DNA from: Thunnus maccoyii
Lineage: Eukaryota > Chordata > Actinopteri > Scombriformes > Scombridae
Assembly (NCBI RefSeq): GCF_910596095.1
Contig: NC_056545.1
Location: 69,501 to 133,500 of the forward strand
Direction: 5' to 3'
Length of the DNA stretch: 64,000 bases
Shown: positions 35,690 to 48,897 of the stretch, piece after piece
Position numbering within the stretch: the stretch's first letter is position 1
Layout of the letters: each line of letters begins with the position of its first letter
Program-made: the position numbers and the translations under genes
Notes under the pieces: generated by a model
What the model saw: the letters and a program-made list of their open reading frames with translations, nothing else
The model's database searches: none
What the model was told of the DNA's origin: nothing

Positions 35690-37440
35690 CTCTCCGTCTT
35701 CAGTTCAACGTTTTTACAATCTTAAAATCAATAAAAGTATTTCCTAATACTGATGGTTCATGTTTTACCTCCTCAGCTGTTAGTGTTCACGTGTTATTAT
35801 TAATAATAATAATAATCAGAAGTTTTATTTCCTCTCAGTTGTTACAGGGTTCACTTAATAAAAATAATAATAATAAGTTTTATCTCCACTCAGCTGTTAC
35901 AGTGTTAACTTATTAATAATAATAATAATGATAATTATTATTATTAGAGGTGTCTTCGGGCTTTGAGCTTCTGTTCCATCAGAATGAACCTGAGAACAAA
36001 AACAAACATTACTTTTGTATTAATTGTTTTTTAAACATGTACTTACTTTAAAACTCCAGAAAAGTGTTTGAATGTTTCGGGTCAAAGGTCAAACTGTCTC
36101 CTGAGGAGATGTCAACGCTGCTCACTGTGAAACTCCAAAACTATCAAAAACATCCTCCAAAACTTTCCCAACCTTCTCCAGACTATTCCAGACCTTAGTC
36201 ATTTCATTGGCTGTACTGGTGAGTGAAATCTTTACATATCATGACACGAGTCCCGTAGCAACTGTAGTGTTTTTACAGTGAACTCTAAACAGGTGAATAT
36301 TTATATGGAGTCTGGTGAGAGTTCTTAAAGGATTAGTGCGGCTGCAGCTGAACAAAGAAACAATCAAAAGAGGATTTTCTCCGTAAATCAGTGGAAACAT
36401 ACTTACAGTCTACGGAGGGACGACTGGATGGACGGAAGTCATAAGCAGCAGAAAAGAGACAACTGAACATTTAGTGACTTTACAAGGAAAAGTCAAGTCT
36501 TCCTCTGCCTGTCTGTCGTCTTCTGTCCGGTTCACTGGTCGACAGACCCTTGTAACATGGGTGACTTCTCTCTCTCTCCCTCTCTCTCTCTCTGCTTTTC
36601 TTGGCTTATAATCATTTGTTTTTCAGTTAATGGTTGAGCGAGTCGAATCCCTCTCTCACTTTAGAGGGAAAAGCTTCAGTGATCAATAAACCAGTCCATC
36701 GATCAATAGGAAAATATGTTGATGGATGTAAACAGATCATTTGCTTTTTCAGAAGAAAGCAGCTGAAACAATCAGTTTTATAACTTATTAATCATTAAAG
36801 TCATTTTTCTGGTTCCAGCTTCTTTTAGTCCTGATAGTAAAGTGAGTTCAGTGAAAAACGTTGAAAGTTCAAATGTTGGTGAAAATAAGTGTGTTCATGT
36901 GACCTTTCATGAAATAGTTTTTATATCTGTTGGTTTGGTTGGTGAAACCACAAATAAACCTCTGACCTGAAATAAAAACTGTAACTCACAGTTCACTGGG
37001 AAGCAGCAACAGGAAGTGCCCAAGTGCTTCAATCCTTTCCAAACTTCTCCAGGTTTCCTCCAAATCTTTCCTAACGTTTCCCAGAGCTCCCAAAAACATC
37101 CTCTAAACACAACTCCTCTACACATCGTTACACTTTTCTCTACACCTTTCCAAACTGCTCCAAACCTTTCCAAACCTTTCCTTATGTCCCCCAGAGTTCC
37201 CAGAAACTCTCCATACCTTTCAAAACCTTTCCAGAACTCCTCCAAACCTTTCCAGACCTCTCCCGCCAGCCTCGGCTCTGTCCGGCAGACGGTCGGGTGA
37301 CTCGTCGTTTGTTTTCTGTCCTCGCTCCTCGCTGAGCGCTCTTAAGTTTTTCTGCGCTGGAATTCATCCGACTGAGTTTGAGTCAACAAACGTCTCAGCA
37401 GGTTTCAGATCAGACAACACAAAGGACATGGACAGAGAAA
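35690..37440. other. 5' flank of the Slc22 gene
   Basis: 35790-35945 has ATA/ATT trinucleotide tracts. 36110-36190 and 37020-37265 carry related degenerate CCAAACCTTTCC-type repeats. An untranslated first exon may lie here but cannot be placed. No other gene seen. Confidence 0.4.
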
Positions 37441-38450
37441 AACACGCTAAACACGTGTATGAAACACACCAACATGCATGTAAAACACAGAGAAACATGC
37501 TAAACACGTGTATGAAACACACCAACATGCATGTAAAACACAGAGAAACATGCTAAACACGTGTATGAAACACACCAACATGCATGTAAAACACAGAAAC
37601 ACACTAAACACGTGTATGAAACACACCAACATGCATGTAAAACACAGAGAAACATGCTAAACACGTGTATGAAACACACCAACATGCATGTAAAACACAG
37701 AGAAACATGCTAAACACGTGTATGAAACACACCAACATGCATGTAAAACACAGAAACACACTAAACACGTGTATGAAACACACCAACATGCATGTAAAAC
37801 ACAGAGAAACATGCTAAACACGTGTATGAAACACACCAACATGCATGTAAAACACAGAAACACACTAAACACATGTATGAAAAACACCAACATGCATGTA
37901 AAACACAGAGAAACATGCTAAACACGTGTATGAAACACACCAACATGCATGTAAAACACAGAAACACACTAAACACGTGTATGAAACACACCAACATGCA
38001 TGTAAAACACAGAAACACACTAAACACGTGTATGAAACACACCAACATGCATGTAAAACACAGAGAAACACGCTAAACATGTGTATGAAACACACCAACA
38101 TGCATGTAAAACACAGAGAAACACACTAAACACGTGTATGAAACACATCAACATGTATGTAAAACACAGAGAAACACACTAAACATGTGTATGAAACACA
38201 CCAACATGCATGTAAAACACAGAGAAACACACTAAACACGTGTATGAAACACATCAACATGTATGTAAAACACAGAGAAACACGCTAAACACGTGTATGA
38301 AACACACCAACATGCATGTAAAACACAGAGAAACACGCTAAACACGTGTATGAAACACATCAACATGCATGTAAAACACAGAGAAACACGCTAAACACGT
38401 GTATGAAACACATCAACATGTATGTAAAACACAGAGAAACACATAACACA
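37441..38450. repeat. 51-53-bp minisatellite, about 19 copies
   Basis: Unit includes CTAAACACGTGTATGAAACA, CACCAACATGCATGT and AAAACACAGAGAAACA. Every unit carries CACGTG or CATGTG and ATGCAT. Frames on both strands are artefacts. Confidence 0.96.
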
Positions 38451-38691
38451 TGACCACATATGTAATAACACAATAAACAGGATGTTGTGTTTCTGTCAGT
38501 CTGTTTTGTGTGAACTGAGCCTTTAATCACTGATTAGTGTTTTACACGTGTTCCTGACAACTGAGCATGTGTGTGTGTTTAAGTGACACAGTTTCTGTGT
38601 TGAAATGTTGAATATTAACAGAACAAAGTTAAACTCGGTAATCATTCTGTGTTCAACTGAGGAACTGCTGACACCTCTGTTATTATCGTTT

Positions 38692-39305
38692 ACTGCAGGA
38701 TCACTGCAGTAACTGTATTACTGCAGGAGTACTGCAGTAACTGTATTACTGCAGGAGTACTGCAGTAACTGTATTACTGCAGGATCACTGCAGTAACTGT
38801 ATTACTGGAGTACTGCAGTAACTGTATTACTGCAGGATCACTGCAGTAACTGTATTACTGGAGTACTGCAGTAACTGTATTACTGGAGTACTGCAGTAAC
38901 TGTATTACTGCAGGAGTACTGCAGTAACTGTATTACTGCAGGATCACTGCAGTAACTGTATTACTGGAGTACTGCAGTAACTGTATTACTGCAGGATCAC
39001 TGCAGTAACTGTATTACTGGAGTACTGCAGTAACTGTATTACTGCAGGATCACTGCAGTAACTGTATTACTGGAGTACTGCAGTAACTGTATTACTGCAG
39101 GAGTACTGCAGTAACTGTATTACTGCAGGATCACTGCAGTAACTGTATTACTGGAGTACTGCAGTAACTGTATTACTGGAGTACTGCAGTAACTGTATTA
39201 CTGCAGGAGTACTGCAGTAACTGTATTACTGCAGGATCACTGCAGTAACTGTATTACTGGAGTACTGCAGTAATACAGTTACTGGAGTACTGCAGTAATA
39301 CAGTA
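38692..39305. repeat. 25-28-bp palindromic minisatellite
   Basis: Units of CTGCAGTAACTGTATTACTG plus CAGGAGTA, CAGGATCA or GAGTA. CTGCAGTAA and TTACTGCAG are inverted repeats 5 nt apart, so each unit can form a hairpin. The last two units (39265-39305) are in inverted order. Confidence 0.95.
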
Positions 39306-39413
39306 TTGATACATACAATACAGATGCAGAACTCTCGAATTCATCAACCCAAAAACACCAATAAAAATAAAGTTCCAAAATAAAAACATCAAATACGTAA
39401 AGGAGAATTCCTG

Positions 39414-42400
39414 ACGAGGAGTCTGTTATCAGGAGGAGTCTGTTATCAGGTGTCTGTTATCAGGAGGAGTCTGTTATCAGGAGGTGTCTGTTATCAGGAG
39501 TCTGTTATCAGGTGTCTGTTATCAGGAGTCTGTTATCAGGAGGTGTCTGTTATCAGGAGTCTGTTATCAGGAGTCTGTTATCAGGTGTCTGTTATCAGGA
39601 GTCTGTTATCAGGAGTCTGTTATCAGGTGTCTGTTATCAGGAGTCTGTTATCAGGTGTCTGTTATCAGGAGTCTGTTATCAGGAGGAGTCTGTTATCAGG
39701 AGGTGTCTGTTATCAGGAGTCTGTTATCAGGTGTCTGTTATCAGGAGTCTGTTATCAGGAGGAGTCTGTTATCAGGAGGTGTCTGTTATCAGGAGTCTGT
39801 TATCAGGTGTCTGTTATCAGGAGGAGTCTGTTATCAGGAGGTGTCTGTTATCAGGAGTCTGTTATCAGGTGTCTCTTATCAGGAGTCTGTTATCAGGAGG
39901 CGTCTGTTATCAGGAGGTGTCTGTTATCAGGAGTCTGTTATCAGGAGGAGTCTGTTATCAGGAGGTGTCTGTTATCAGGAGTCTGTTATCAGGAGTCTGT
40001 TATCAGGAGGTGTCTGTTATCAGGAGTCTGTTATCAGGAGGTGTCTGTTATCAGGAGTCTGTTATCAGGAGTCTGTTATCAGGTGTCTGTTATCAGGAGT
40101 CTGTTATCAAGTGTCTGTTATCAGGAGTCTGTTATCAGGTGTCTGTTATCAGGAGTCTGTTATCAAGTGTCTGTTATCAGGAGTCTGTTATCAGGTGTCT
40201 GTTATCAGGAGTCTGTTATCAGGTGTCTGTTATCAGGAGTCTGTTATCAGGAGGTGTCTGTTATCAGGAGTCTGTTATCAGGTGTCTGTTATCAGGAGTC
40301 TGTTATCAGGTGTCTGTTATCAGGAGGTGTCTGTTATCAGGAGTCTGTTATCAGGTGTCTGTTATCAGGAGTCTGTTATCAGGTGTCTGTTATCAGGAGT
40401 CTGTTATCAGGAGTCTGTTATCAAGTGTCTGTTATCAGGAGTCTGTTATCAGGTGTCTGTTATCAGGAGTCTGTTATCAGGAGTCTGTTATCAGGAGGTG
40501 TCTGTTATCAGGAGTCTGTTATCAGGTGTCTGTTATCAGGAGTCTGTTATCAGGAGGTGTCTGTTATCAGGAGTCTGTTATCAGGTGTCTGTTATCAGGA
40601 GGTGTCTGTTATCAGGTGTCTGTTATCAGGAGTCTGTTATCAGGAGGTGTCTGTTATCAGGTGTCTGTTATCAGTAGGTGTCTGTTATCAGGTGTCTGTT
40701 ATCAGGAGTCTGTTATCAGGAGGTGTCTGTTATCAGGAGTCTGTTATCAGGAGTCTGTTATCAGGAGGTGTCTGTTATCAGGAGTCTGTTATCAGGTGTC
40801 TGTTATCAGGTGGTGTCTGTTATCAGGTGTCTGTTATCAGGAGTCTGTTATCAGGAGGTGTCTGTTATCAGGAGGTGTCTGTTATCAGGAGTCTGTTATC
40901 AGGAGTCTGTTATCAGGTGGTGTCTGTTATCAGGAGTCTGTTATCAGGAGGTGTCTGTTATCAGGAGTCTGTTATCAGGTGTCTGTTATCAGGAGTCTGT
41001 TATCAGGAGGAGTCTGTTATCAGGAGTCTGTTATCAGGAGTCTGTTATCAGGAGGAGTCTGTTATCAGGAGTCTGTTATCAGGAGTCTGTTATCAGGAGG
41101 AGTCTGTTATCAGGAGTCTGTTATCAGGTGTCTGTTATCAGGAGTCTGTTATCAGGAGGAGTCTGTTATCAGGAGGAGTCTGTTATCAGGTGTCTGTTAT
41201 CAGGAGTCTGTTATCAGGAGTCTGTTATCAGGTGTCTGTTATCAGGAGTCTGTTATCAGGAGGAGTCTGTTATCAGGAGTCTGTTATCAGGTGTCTGTTA
41301 TCAGGAGTCTGTTATCAGGAGGAGTCTGTTATCAGGTGTCTGTTATCAGGAGTCTGTTATCAGGTGTCTGTTATCAGGAGTCTGTTATCAGGTGTCTGTT
41401 ATCAGGAGTCTGTTATCAGGAGGAGTCTGTTATCAGGAGTCTGTTATCAGGTGTCTGTTATCAGTAGGTGTCTGTTATCAGGAGTCTGTTATCAGGTGTC
41501 TGTTATCAGGAGTCTGTTATCAGGAGGAGTCTGTTATCAGGAGTCTGTTATCAGGTGTCTGTTATCAGGAGTCTGTTATCAGGAGGAGTCTGTTATCAGG
41601 AGTCTGTTATCAGGTGTCTGTTATCAGGAGTCTGTTATCAGGAGGAGTCTGTTATCAGGTGTCTGTTATCAGGAGTCTGTTATCAGGAGTCTGTTATCAG
41701 GTGTCTGTTATCAGGAGTCTGTTATCAGGAGGAGTCTGTTATCAGGAGTCTGTTATCAGGTGTCTGTTATCAGGAGTCTGTTATCAGGAGGAGTCTGTTA
41801 TCAGGTGTCTGTTATCAGGAGTCTGTTATCAGGAGTCTGTTATCAGGTGTCTGTTATCAGGAGTCTGTTATCAGGTGTCTGTTATCAGGAGTCTGTTATC
41901 AGGAGGAGTCTGTTATCAGGAGTCTGTTATCAGGTGTCTGTTATCAGTAGGTGTCTGTTATCAGGAGTCTGTTATCAGGTGTCTGTTATCAGGTGTCTGT
42001 TATCAGGAGTCTGTTATCAGGAGGAGTCTGTTATCAGGAGTCTGTTATCAGGTGTCTGTTATCAGGAGTCTGTTATCAGGAGGAGTCTGTTATCAGGAGT
42101 CTGTTATCAGGTGTCTGTTATCAGGAGGAGTCTGTTATCAGGAGTCTGTTATCAGGTGTCTGTTATCAGGAGGAGTCTGTTATCAGGAGTCTGTTATCAG
42201 GTGTCTGTTATCAGGAGTCTGTTATCAGGAGGAGTCTGTTATCAGGAGTCTGTTATCAGGTGTCTGTTATCAGGAGTCTGTTATCAGGTGTCTGTTATCA
42301 GGAGGAGTCTGTTATCAGGAGGAGTCTGTTATCAGGTGTCTGTTATCATGAGTCTGTTATCAGGAGGAGTCTGTTATCAGGAGTCTGTTATCAGGTGTCT

Positions 42401-43620
42401 GTTATCAGGAGGAGTCTGTTATCAGGAGTCTGTTATCAGGTGTCTGTTATCAGGAGGAGTCTGTTATCAGGAGTCTGTTATCAGGTGTCTGTTATCAGGA
42501 GTCTGTTATCAGGAGTCTGTTATCAGGTGTCTGTTATCAGGAGTCTGTTATCAGGTGTCTGTTATCAGGAGTCTGTTATCAGGAGGAGTCTGTTATCACG
42601 TGTCTGTTATCAGGAGTCTGTTATCAGGTGTCTGTTATCAGGAGTCTGTTATCAGGAGGAGTCTGTTATCAGGAGTCTGTTATCAGGAGGAGTCTGTTAT
42701 CAGGTGTCTGTTATCAGGAGTCTGTTATCAGGTGTCTGTTATCAGGAGTCTGTTATCAGGAGGAGTCTGTTATCAGGAGTCTGTTATCAGGTGTCTGTTA
42801 TCAGTAGGTGTCTGTTATCAGGAGTCTGTTATCAGGTGTCTGTTATCAGGAGTCTGTTATCAGGTGTCTGTTATCAGGTGTCTGTTATCAGGAGGAGTCT
42901 GTTATCAGGAGTCTGTTATCAGGAGGAGTCTGTTATCAGGTGTCTGTTATCAGGAGTCTGTTATCAGGAGGAGTCTGTTATCAGGAGTCTGTTATCAGGA
43001 GGAGTCTGTTATCAGGAGTCTGTTATCAGGAGGAGTCTGTTATCAGGTGTCTGTTATCAGGAGTCTGTTATCAGGAGTCTGTTATCAGGTGTCTGTTATC
43101 AGGAGTCTGTTATCAGGAGGAGTCTGTTATCAGGAGTCTGTTATCAGGTGTCTGTTATCAGTAGGTGTCTGTTATCAGGAGTCTGTTATCAGGTGTCTGT
43201 TATCAGTAGGTGTCTGTTATCAGGTGTCTGTTATCAGGAGTCTGTTATCAGGAGGAGTCTGTTATCAGGTGTCTGTTATCAGGAGGAGTCTGTTATCAGG
43301 AGTCTGTTATCAGGAGTCTGTTATCAGGAGGAGTCTGTTATCAGGAGTCTGTTATCAGGTGTCTGTTATCAGGAGGAGTCTGTTATCAGGAGTCTGTTAT
43401 CAGGTGTCTGTTATCAGGAGTCTGTTATCAGGAGTCTGTTATCAGGAGGAGTCTGTTATCAGGAGTCTGTTATCAGGTGTCTGTTATCAGGAGTCTGTTA
43501 TCAGGTGTCTGTTATCAGGAGGAGTCTGTTATCAGGAGTCTGTTATCAGGAGGAGTCTGTTATCAGGAGTCTGTTATCAGGAGTCTGTTATCAGGTGTCT
43601 GTTATCAGGAGTCTGTTATC
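39414..43620. repeat. 14/17-bp minisatellite, 4.2 kb
   Basis: Roughly 280 units of GGAGTCTGTTATCA, GGTGTCTGTTATCA and GGAGGAGTCTGTTATCA. Frames up to 1415 codons reading SVIRSLLSGVCYQ-type repeats follow from the lack of stop codons in the unit; rare CAGTAGGTG variants supply the few stops in the other frames. It abuts the tail of L2 copy B. Confidence 0.97.
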
Positions 43621-46290
43621 GATCAATCAATCAATCAATTTTTATTTATATAGCGCCAAATCACAACAAAAGTCATCTCAAGGCACTTTTCACATAGAGC
43701 AGGTCAAGAATCTTTAATATACAGAGACCCAACAATTCCCCCATGAGCAGCACTTGGCGACAGCGGTAAGGAAAAACTCCCCTTTAACGGGTAGAAACCT
43801 CAAGCAGACCCCGGCTCTTGGTGGGCGGCCATCTGCTTTGACCGGTTGGGTTGAGAGAGAGAAAGAAAGAGGAAAGTGGAGGGGGGGGGCAGAATAACAA
43901 CAATCATAACAACAATGACAATGACACAGCAGCAGCCAGGGAAGGATGCCAACAGGACTGTGAAGGACCGCAAAGGCTTGGTCCAGAACCCAGGGTTTCC
44001 TGCGAGATGAGAAAGCACAAAAAACTCCGGGGAAGAAGCAAAGTTAGTGACATGCATTGATGTTACATGAATGCATACAGATGGAGAGGAGGAGGAGGAG
44101 AGAGGAGCTCAGTGCATCATGGGAAGTCCCCCAGCAGTCTAGGCCTATAGCAGCATAACTAAGGGCTGATCCAAGGCGAGCCTGGTCGGCCCTAACTATA
44201 AGCTTTATCAAAAAGGAAAGTTTTAAGCCTACTCTTAAACATAGAGAGGGTGTCTGCACCCCGGACCCAATCTGGAAGATGGTTCCATAGAAGAGGAGCC
44301 TGATAGCTGAAGGCTCTGCCTCCCATTCTACTTTTAAAGACTGTAGGAACCACCAGTAAGCCTGCATACTGGGAGCACAGTGTTCTAGTGGGATAATACG
44401 GTATTATGAGCTCTTCAAGATATGATGGTGTCTGACCATTAAGGGCTTTGTAAGTTAGGAGAAGGATTTTAAATTCTATTCTAAACTTAACAGGAAGCCA
44501 ATGCAGCGAAGCTAAAATGGGAGAAACGTGGTCTCTTTTTCTAGTTTTAGTCAGAACACGTGCAGCTGCATTCTGGACCAGCTGGAGAGTCTTTAGAGAC
44601 TTGTTAGAGCAGCCTGATAATAAGGAATTACAATAATCCAGCCTAGAAGTAACAAATGCGTGAACTAGTTTTTCTGCATCTTTTAGGGACAGGATGTGAT
44701 TTTTGTGATATTACGTAAGTGAAAAAAGGCAGTCCTTGAAATTTGATTTATGTGGGAGTTAAAGGACATATCCTGATCAAAGATAACTCCCAGATTCCTT
44801 ACGGTGGTGCTGGAGGCCAGGGTAATGCCATCCAGAGTAGCTTTATCATTAGATAATGTGTTTCTAAGGTGTTTAGGGCCAAGCACAATAACTTCAGTTT
44901 TATCTGAGTTTAGTAGCAGAAAATTGCAGGTCATCCAGGTCTTTATGTCGTTAAGGCATGTTTGGAGTTTGTTTAACTGATTGGGTTCATCAGGCTTCAT
45001 TGATAAATATAATTGGGTATCATCTGCATAACAATGAACATTTATGGAGTGTTTCCTAATAATATTACCTAAAGGAAGCATATACAAGGTGAATAGAATT
45101 GGTCCAAGTACAGAACCTTGTGGAACTCCGTGTCTAACTTTTGCCTTCATGGAGGATTCATCATTAACATGTACAAACTGAAATCTGATAAATAGGACTT
45201 AAACCAGCTTAATGCAGTTCCTTTAATGCCAATTAAATGTTCCAGTCTCTGTAAAAGGATTTGATGGTCAATGGTGTCGAATGCAGCACTAAGATCTAAC
45301 AGGACAAGTATAGAGACAAATCCTTTGTCCGATGCAGTTAGGAGGTCATTAGTGACTTTCACCAGTGCTGTCTCTGTGCTATGATGCCTCTAAATCCTGA
45401 CTGAAAATCCTCAAATAAACTATTGTTATGTAGAAAGTCACATAACTGATTAGAGACTGCTTTCTCAAGGATCTTAGAGAGAAATGGAAGGTTAGATATA
45501 GGTCTATAATTGGCTAAAACACCTGAATCAAGAGTAGGCTTCTTAAGAAGAGGTTTAATTACAGCTACTTTAAAGGACTGTGGTACATAGCCTGTTACTA
45601 AAGACAGATTGATCATATCTAGTAAAGAAGTGCTCACTAAGGGTAAGGCTTCCTTACGCAGCCTAGTTGGGATGGGGTCTAAGAGACAGGTTGATGGTTT
45701 AGCTGAACAGATCATTGAAGTTAGTTCAGACAAGTCTACTGGAGACAAACAGTCCAAATATATGTCAGGATTTACAGCTGTTTCTAAGGTTCCTGTGTTT
45801 GGGGAGAGAACGGTGCCTGTTGAGGGCAGGAGGTGGTTAATTTTGTCTCTAATAGTTAGAATTTTATCATTAAAGAAGCTCATAAAGTCGTTACTACTGA
45901 GAGCTATAGGAATACATGGATCAGTAGAGTTATGACTCTTTGTCAGCCAAAGTGCTGAAAAGGAACCTAGGGCAGTTTTTATTCTCTTCTATTAATACTG
46001 AGTAATAGGCGGCTCTGGCATTACAGAGGGCCTTCCTATATGTTTTAACACTATCTTGCCAGACTAAGTGAGATTCTTCTACTTTGGTGGAACGCCAAAT
46101 CCTTTCATATTTTCACGATGTTTGCTTTAATTTGCAGGTTTGGGAGTTATACCATGGAGCTAACCTCTTATGTTTTATTATCTTCCTTTTTAAGGGGTTG
46201 ATGGAGTCGAGTGTTATTCGTAATGAGCCTGCAGCACTATCAATAAGATTATCAGTTTGGGAGGAACTAAAGTTAACAGGAGGATTCTGT
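43621..46290 (-). mobile_element. L2-clade LINE copy B
   Basis: Minus strand; 3' tail (CAAT)n at 43621 followed by TATATAGCGCC, body up to about 46290. Frames 45883-45359, 45362-45147 and 45150-44683 encode the same RT blocks as copy A. It shares with copy A the two frame breaks after FRGII and ITSCP, and has its own extra break near 45150. Extends further 5' than copy A, including sequence before the RT. Confidence 0.88.
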
Positions 46291-46604
46291 TATGAGGATC
46301 AGAGGCAGAGGATGTCTGAAATGGTCATAATATGTCACTAAATCTCGAGTCTGAGTCGAGTTCCAAGATGGACGCCAGTGCTCCACTCTGAAACAGTCAA
46401 AGAGCTGACATATTAATATTAATGATGCACTGATTGCAAAATTGAAAATTTGACCCGCAAAAAATATTACTTCTTTATCAGTTAACAAGTCCGAGTCCTT
46501 GTCTTCCACTTCTGAGTCCGAATGCAGTCAATGCTCGAGTCCGAGTCCTAAAAATCAGGACTCCAGTACTACAACACTGGAATGTTTTATGTGCATTAAT
46601 ATTC

Positions 46605-46640
<36 letters not shown>

Positions 46641-47189
46641 TAAGGCTAAAACATAACTCAATAGGCTACACTCTTCTATTTTGCAGAACCTTTATGGTCC
46701 AGTATGTTAACATTAACAATGACAAATAAATAAAACCTTTTTCTGAGCTCATTTAGAAAAGTTAAAGCTATTAAGTAGTTAAATGTTCTAAACAAACCAC
46801 CATCCAAAATACATTATGCAACCCCTGGGTTCTGTCTCTATATATATAATAATAATAATAAGACAATTAGCCTGGATTTCTTTGGATGACGAATAAAAAA
46901 AGGTTCTGACCATATTTAAGGCCGTTTACATCACAGACTTTGTTCTGCAGGTTTTAGGTAATCCCTGCCATATGACACCAACATACCAGTTTAGTTTTAA
47001 TCTGAGGAGACTGGTGACTGGATAATTAACATGCACCACTACAGAGTCAGTGTGAATATGAGTTTTGGACAAACCAACAATTACTGTCTCATGTTTTACC
47101 AACTTCAGGTTGGTTTATTACAATAAATAATGCTCTGACCTGTAATAAACCTGTACACGTATTAGTGGATCTATAACAAGCCATTCAAA
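46291..47189. other. Intergenic, no gene recognised
   Basis: Contains (ATA)n at 46596-46640 and 46845-46860. No family-like frame on either strand. Confidence 0.5.
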
Positions 47190-47660
47190 GAGCTGAAGAG
47201 GCCTTTTATCAAAACCATGGAGTAACCCCAGATTCACAGAGTATAGCCGTAGCCGTTGCTATTTCACAGTGTGTTTTCAGTTCATGAACGTTGAATTTAA
47301 CATTTTGGTCGCCTAAAAAAGTCTCTTTCAGTGTTTGGTTGTGATAAAAGATCCTCTAAGGAGTCGGATGTTCAGTTTTTCCGGCAAGTACATTTTGTTT
47401 TAATGGTTTTAGGCCTTTATTCCGCTAGTGAACATTTTCATTGGCATTAGCAATATCACTGACTGTAAATACACCGAGCAAACCAATCTAGCAGCTAGCG
47501 CTTTGGTCAGCTCCACCCTCTCATCCAAATATGGTCACTTCTGGCTCCAAAAATCAAAAATAGTGACGGTCAAATCACTAACTTCAAAACAGCAGTCCAC
47601 AAAGCAACGGGTGACGTCACAGTGACTACGTCCATGGTTTTTAGTCTACGGTAGAAACAA
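47190..47660 (+). repeat. Dispersed repeat of unknown class, copy 2
   Basis: Counterpart of 3690-4330 in the same orientation, with an extra segment CAAAACAGCAGTCCACAAAG before GACGTCAC that copy 1 lacks. Confidence 0.7.
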
Positions 47661-48036
47661 ACAAGTCGAACAGCCGCCCCACAGTGAGAGGGTGGCCAAT
47701 CAGATTGTAGGAGTGACTGTAAAGGTGTCACCCCTTTAAAACTACGCACGACCAGAACCGTCCTCCGCTGCGGGTCGGACGGTTGCCTCCCAGTCGTCCA
47801 TTAATTCCTGATTAAGGATAATTCCTCGAAGTACATTGTCCCGCTTATACCATGGTCACTTGCCAAAGAAAAAAACATTAAGACAATTAATTTATATTTT
47901 CATGTGTTTTGCAACCAAAATCTAAAGTTTTTCATAAGCAATAACTCAGTTTCCCTGGTAACACCTGAGGGTTTGACTAATACCTGGAGCAATCATTACC
48001 ATCCCATAAGGTTCCTATGCAATGGAAACGTTGCGT

Positions 48037-48150
48037 TCAGTAGCAGTACTGCGTACAGTAGCAGTACTGTGTACAGTAGCAGTACTGCAGTCAGTACACA
48101 CAGTACTGTGTACAGTAGCAGTACTGCGTTCAGTAGCAGTACTCTGTAGT
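48037..48150. repeat. 18-bp minisatellite, about 6 copies
   Basis: AGTAGCAGTACTGCGTAC and AGTAGCAGTACTGTGTAC units, downstream of dck. Confidence 0.9.
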
Positions 48151-48247
48151 ACAGGTTTGGTGTGACGTTTGCAGTTTGACTGAAAAGACAAAAATCTTGA
48201 AGCGTTTAAATAAAGTTTCAGACAATTTAAATCAGTCCGAGTGTTAA

Positions 48248-48253
48248 TTTATT
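48248..48253 (-). terminator. Candidate dck poly(A) signal
   Basis: TTTATT on the plus strand (AATAAA on the minus), about 430 bp after the stop codon. If used, the 3' UTR includes the dinucleotide tract at 48390-48472. Confidence 0.45.
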
Positions 48254-48387
48254 CAAACTGACAGATTCATACAGAAACCTGAAGGCATCGTGGTGCGTTC
48301 ACAGACGGCTCATTATTAGCTCCCAGAAGATAAAATGATTCAGACTGAAGCATAAATATGAAACTAATTCAAGTAAATACGTGTTTC

Positions 48388-48389
<2 letters not shown>

Positions 48390-48472
<83 letters not shown>
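48390..48472. repeat. (CA)n microsatellite in the dck 3' region
   Basis: About 40 CA units with one CTAA break; reads (TG)n in the dck transcript. Confidence 0.97.
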
Positions 48473-48476
<4 letters not shown>

Positions 48477-48679
48477 GCTTTACTGACTGACATTTTAACA
48501 TTTGATTACAAAATAAAAATATACAAGTGAAGAGACTAAAAGTCTGAATCTTTACACTGAAGTTCTGCTTTAAAAGAATCCGACAGCTTCAGCAGAAAAC
48601 ACGAAACATTTACAAAGTGTGACGCGGTCGTCCAATCAGAAGAGCCCGCTGCTCGCATCACAAGCTGGTCGGTGAAGAT

Positions 48680-48897
48680 CTACAGCGTGGCGAGGAACTC
48701 TCGTACCTGAAAACAGACGATAGATGAAAAAAAAACAACAACATACAAATCATCTGAAACGTTGAATCAAAGACAGAAAATAAAGAAGAATTCTCACTTT
48801 GTCAACGATCGCCGCCTGTTTGATGCGGTCGCTCTTAAAGTCGTCATCAACGTCCAAGACGAGGACGGGAAGCTCGTTCAGGTACTCAAAGTCCAAC

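Noticed and set aside
37441-43620. CRISPR-like spaced repeats
   Set aside because: Units are head-to-tail with no unique spacers, and the DNA is animal nuclear.
39450-43717. Open frames of up to 1415 codons in all plus frames
   Set aside because: Translation of a 14/17-bp array lacking stop codons; no start context, no domain, three frames open alike.
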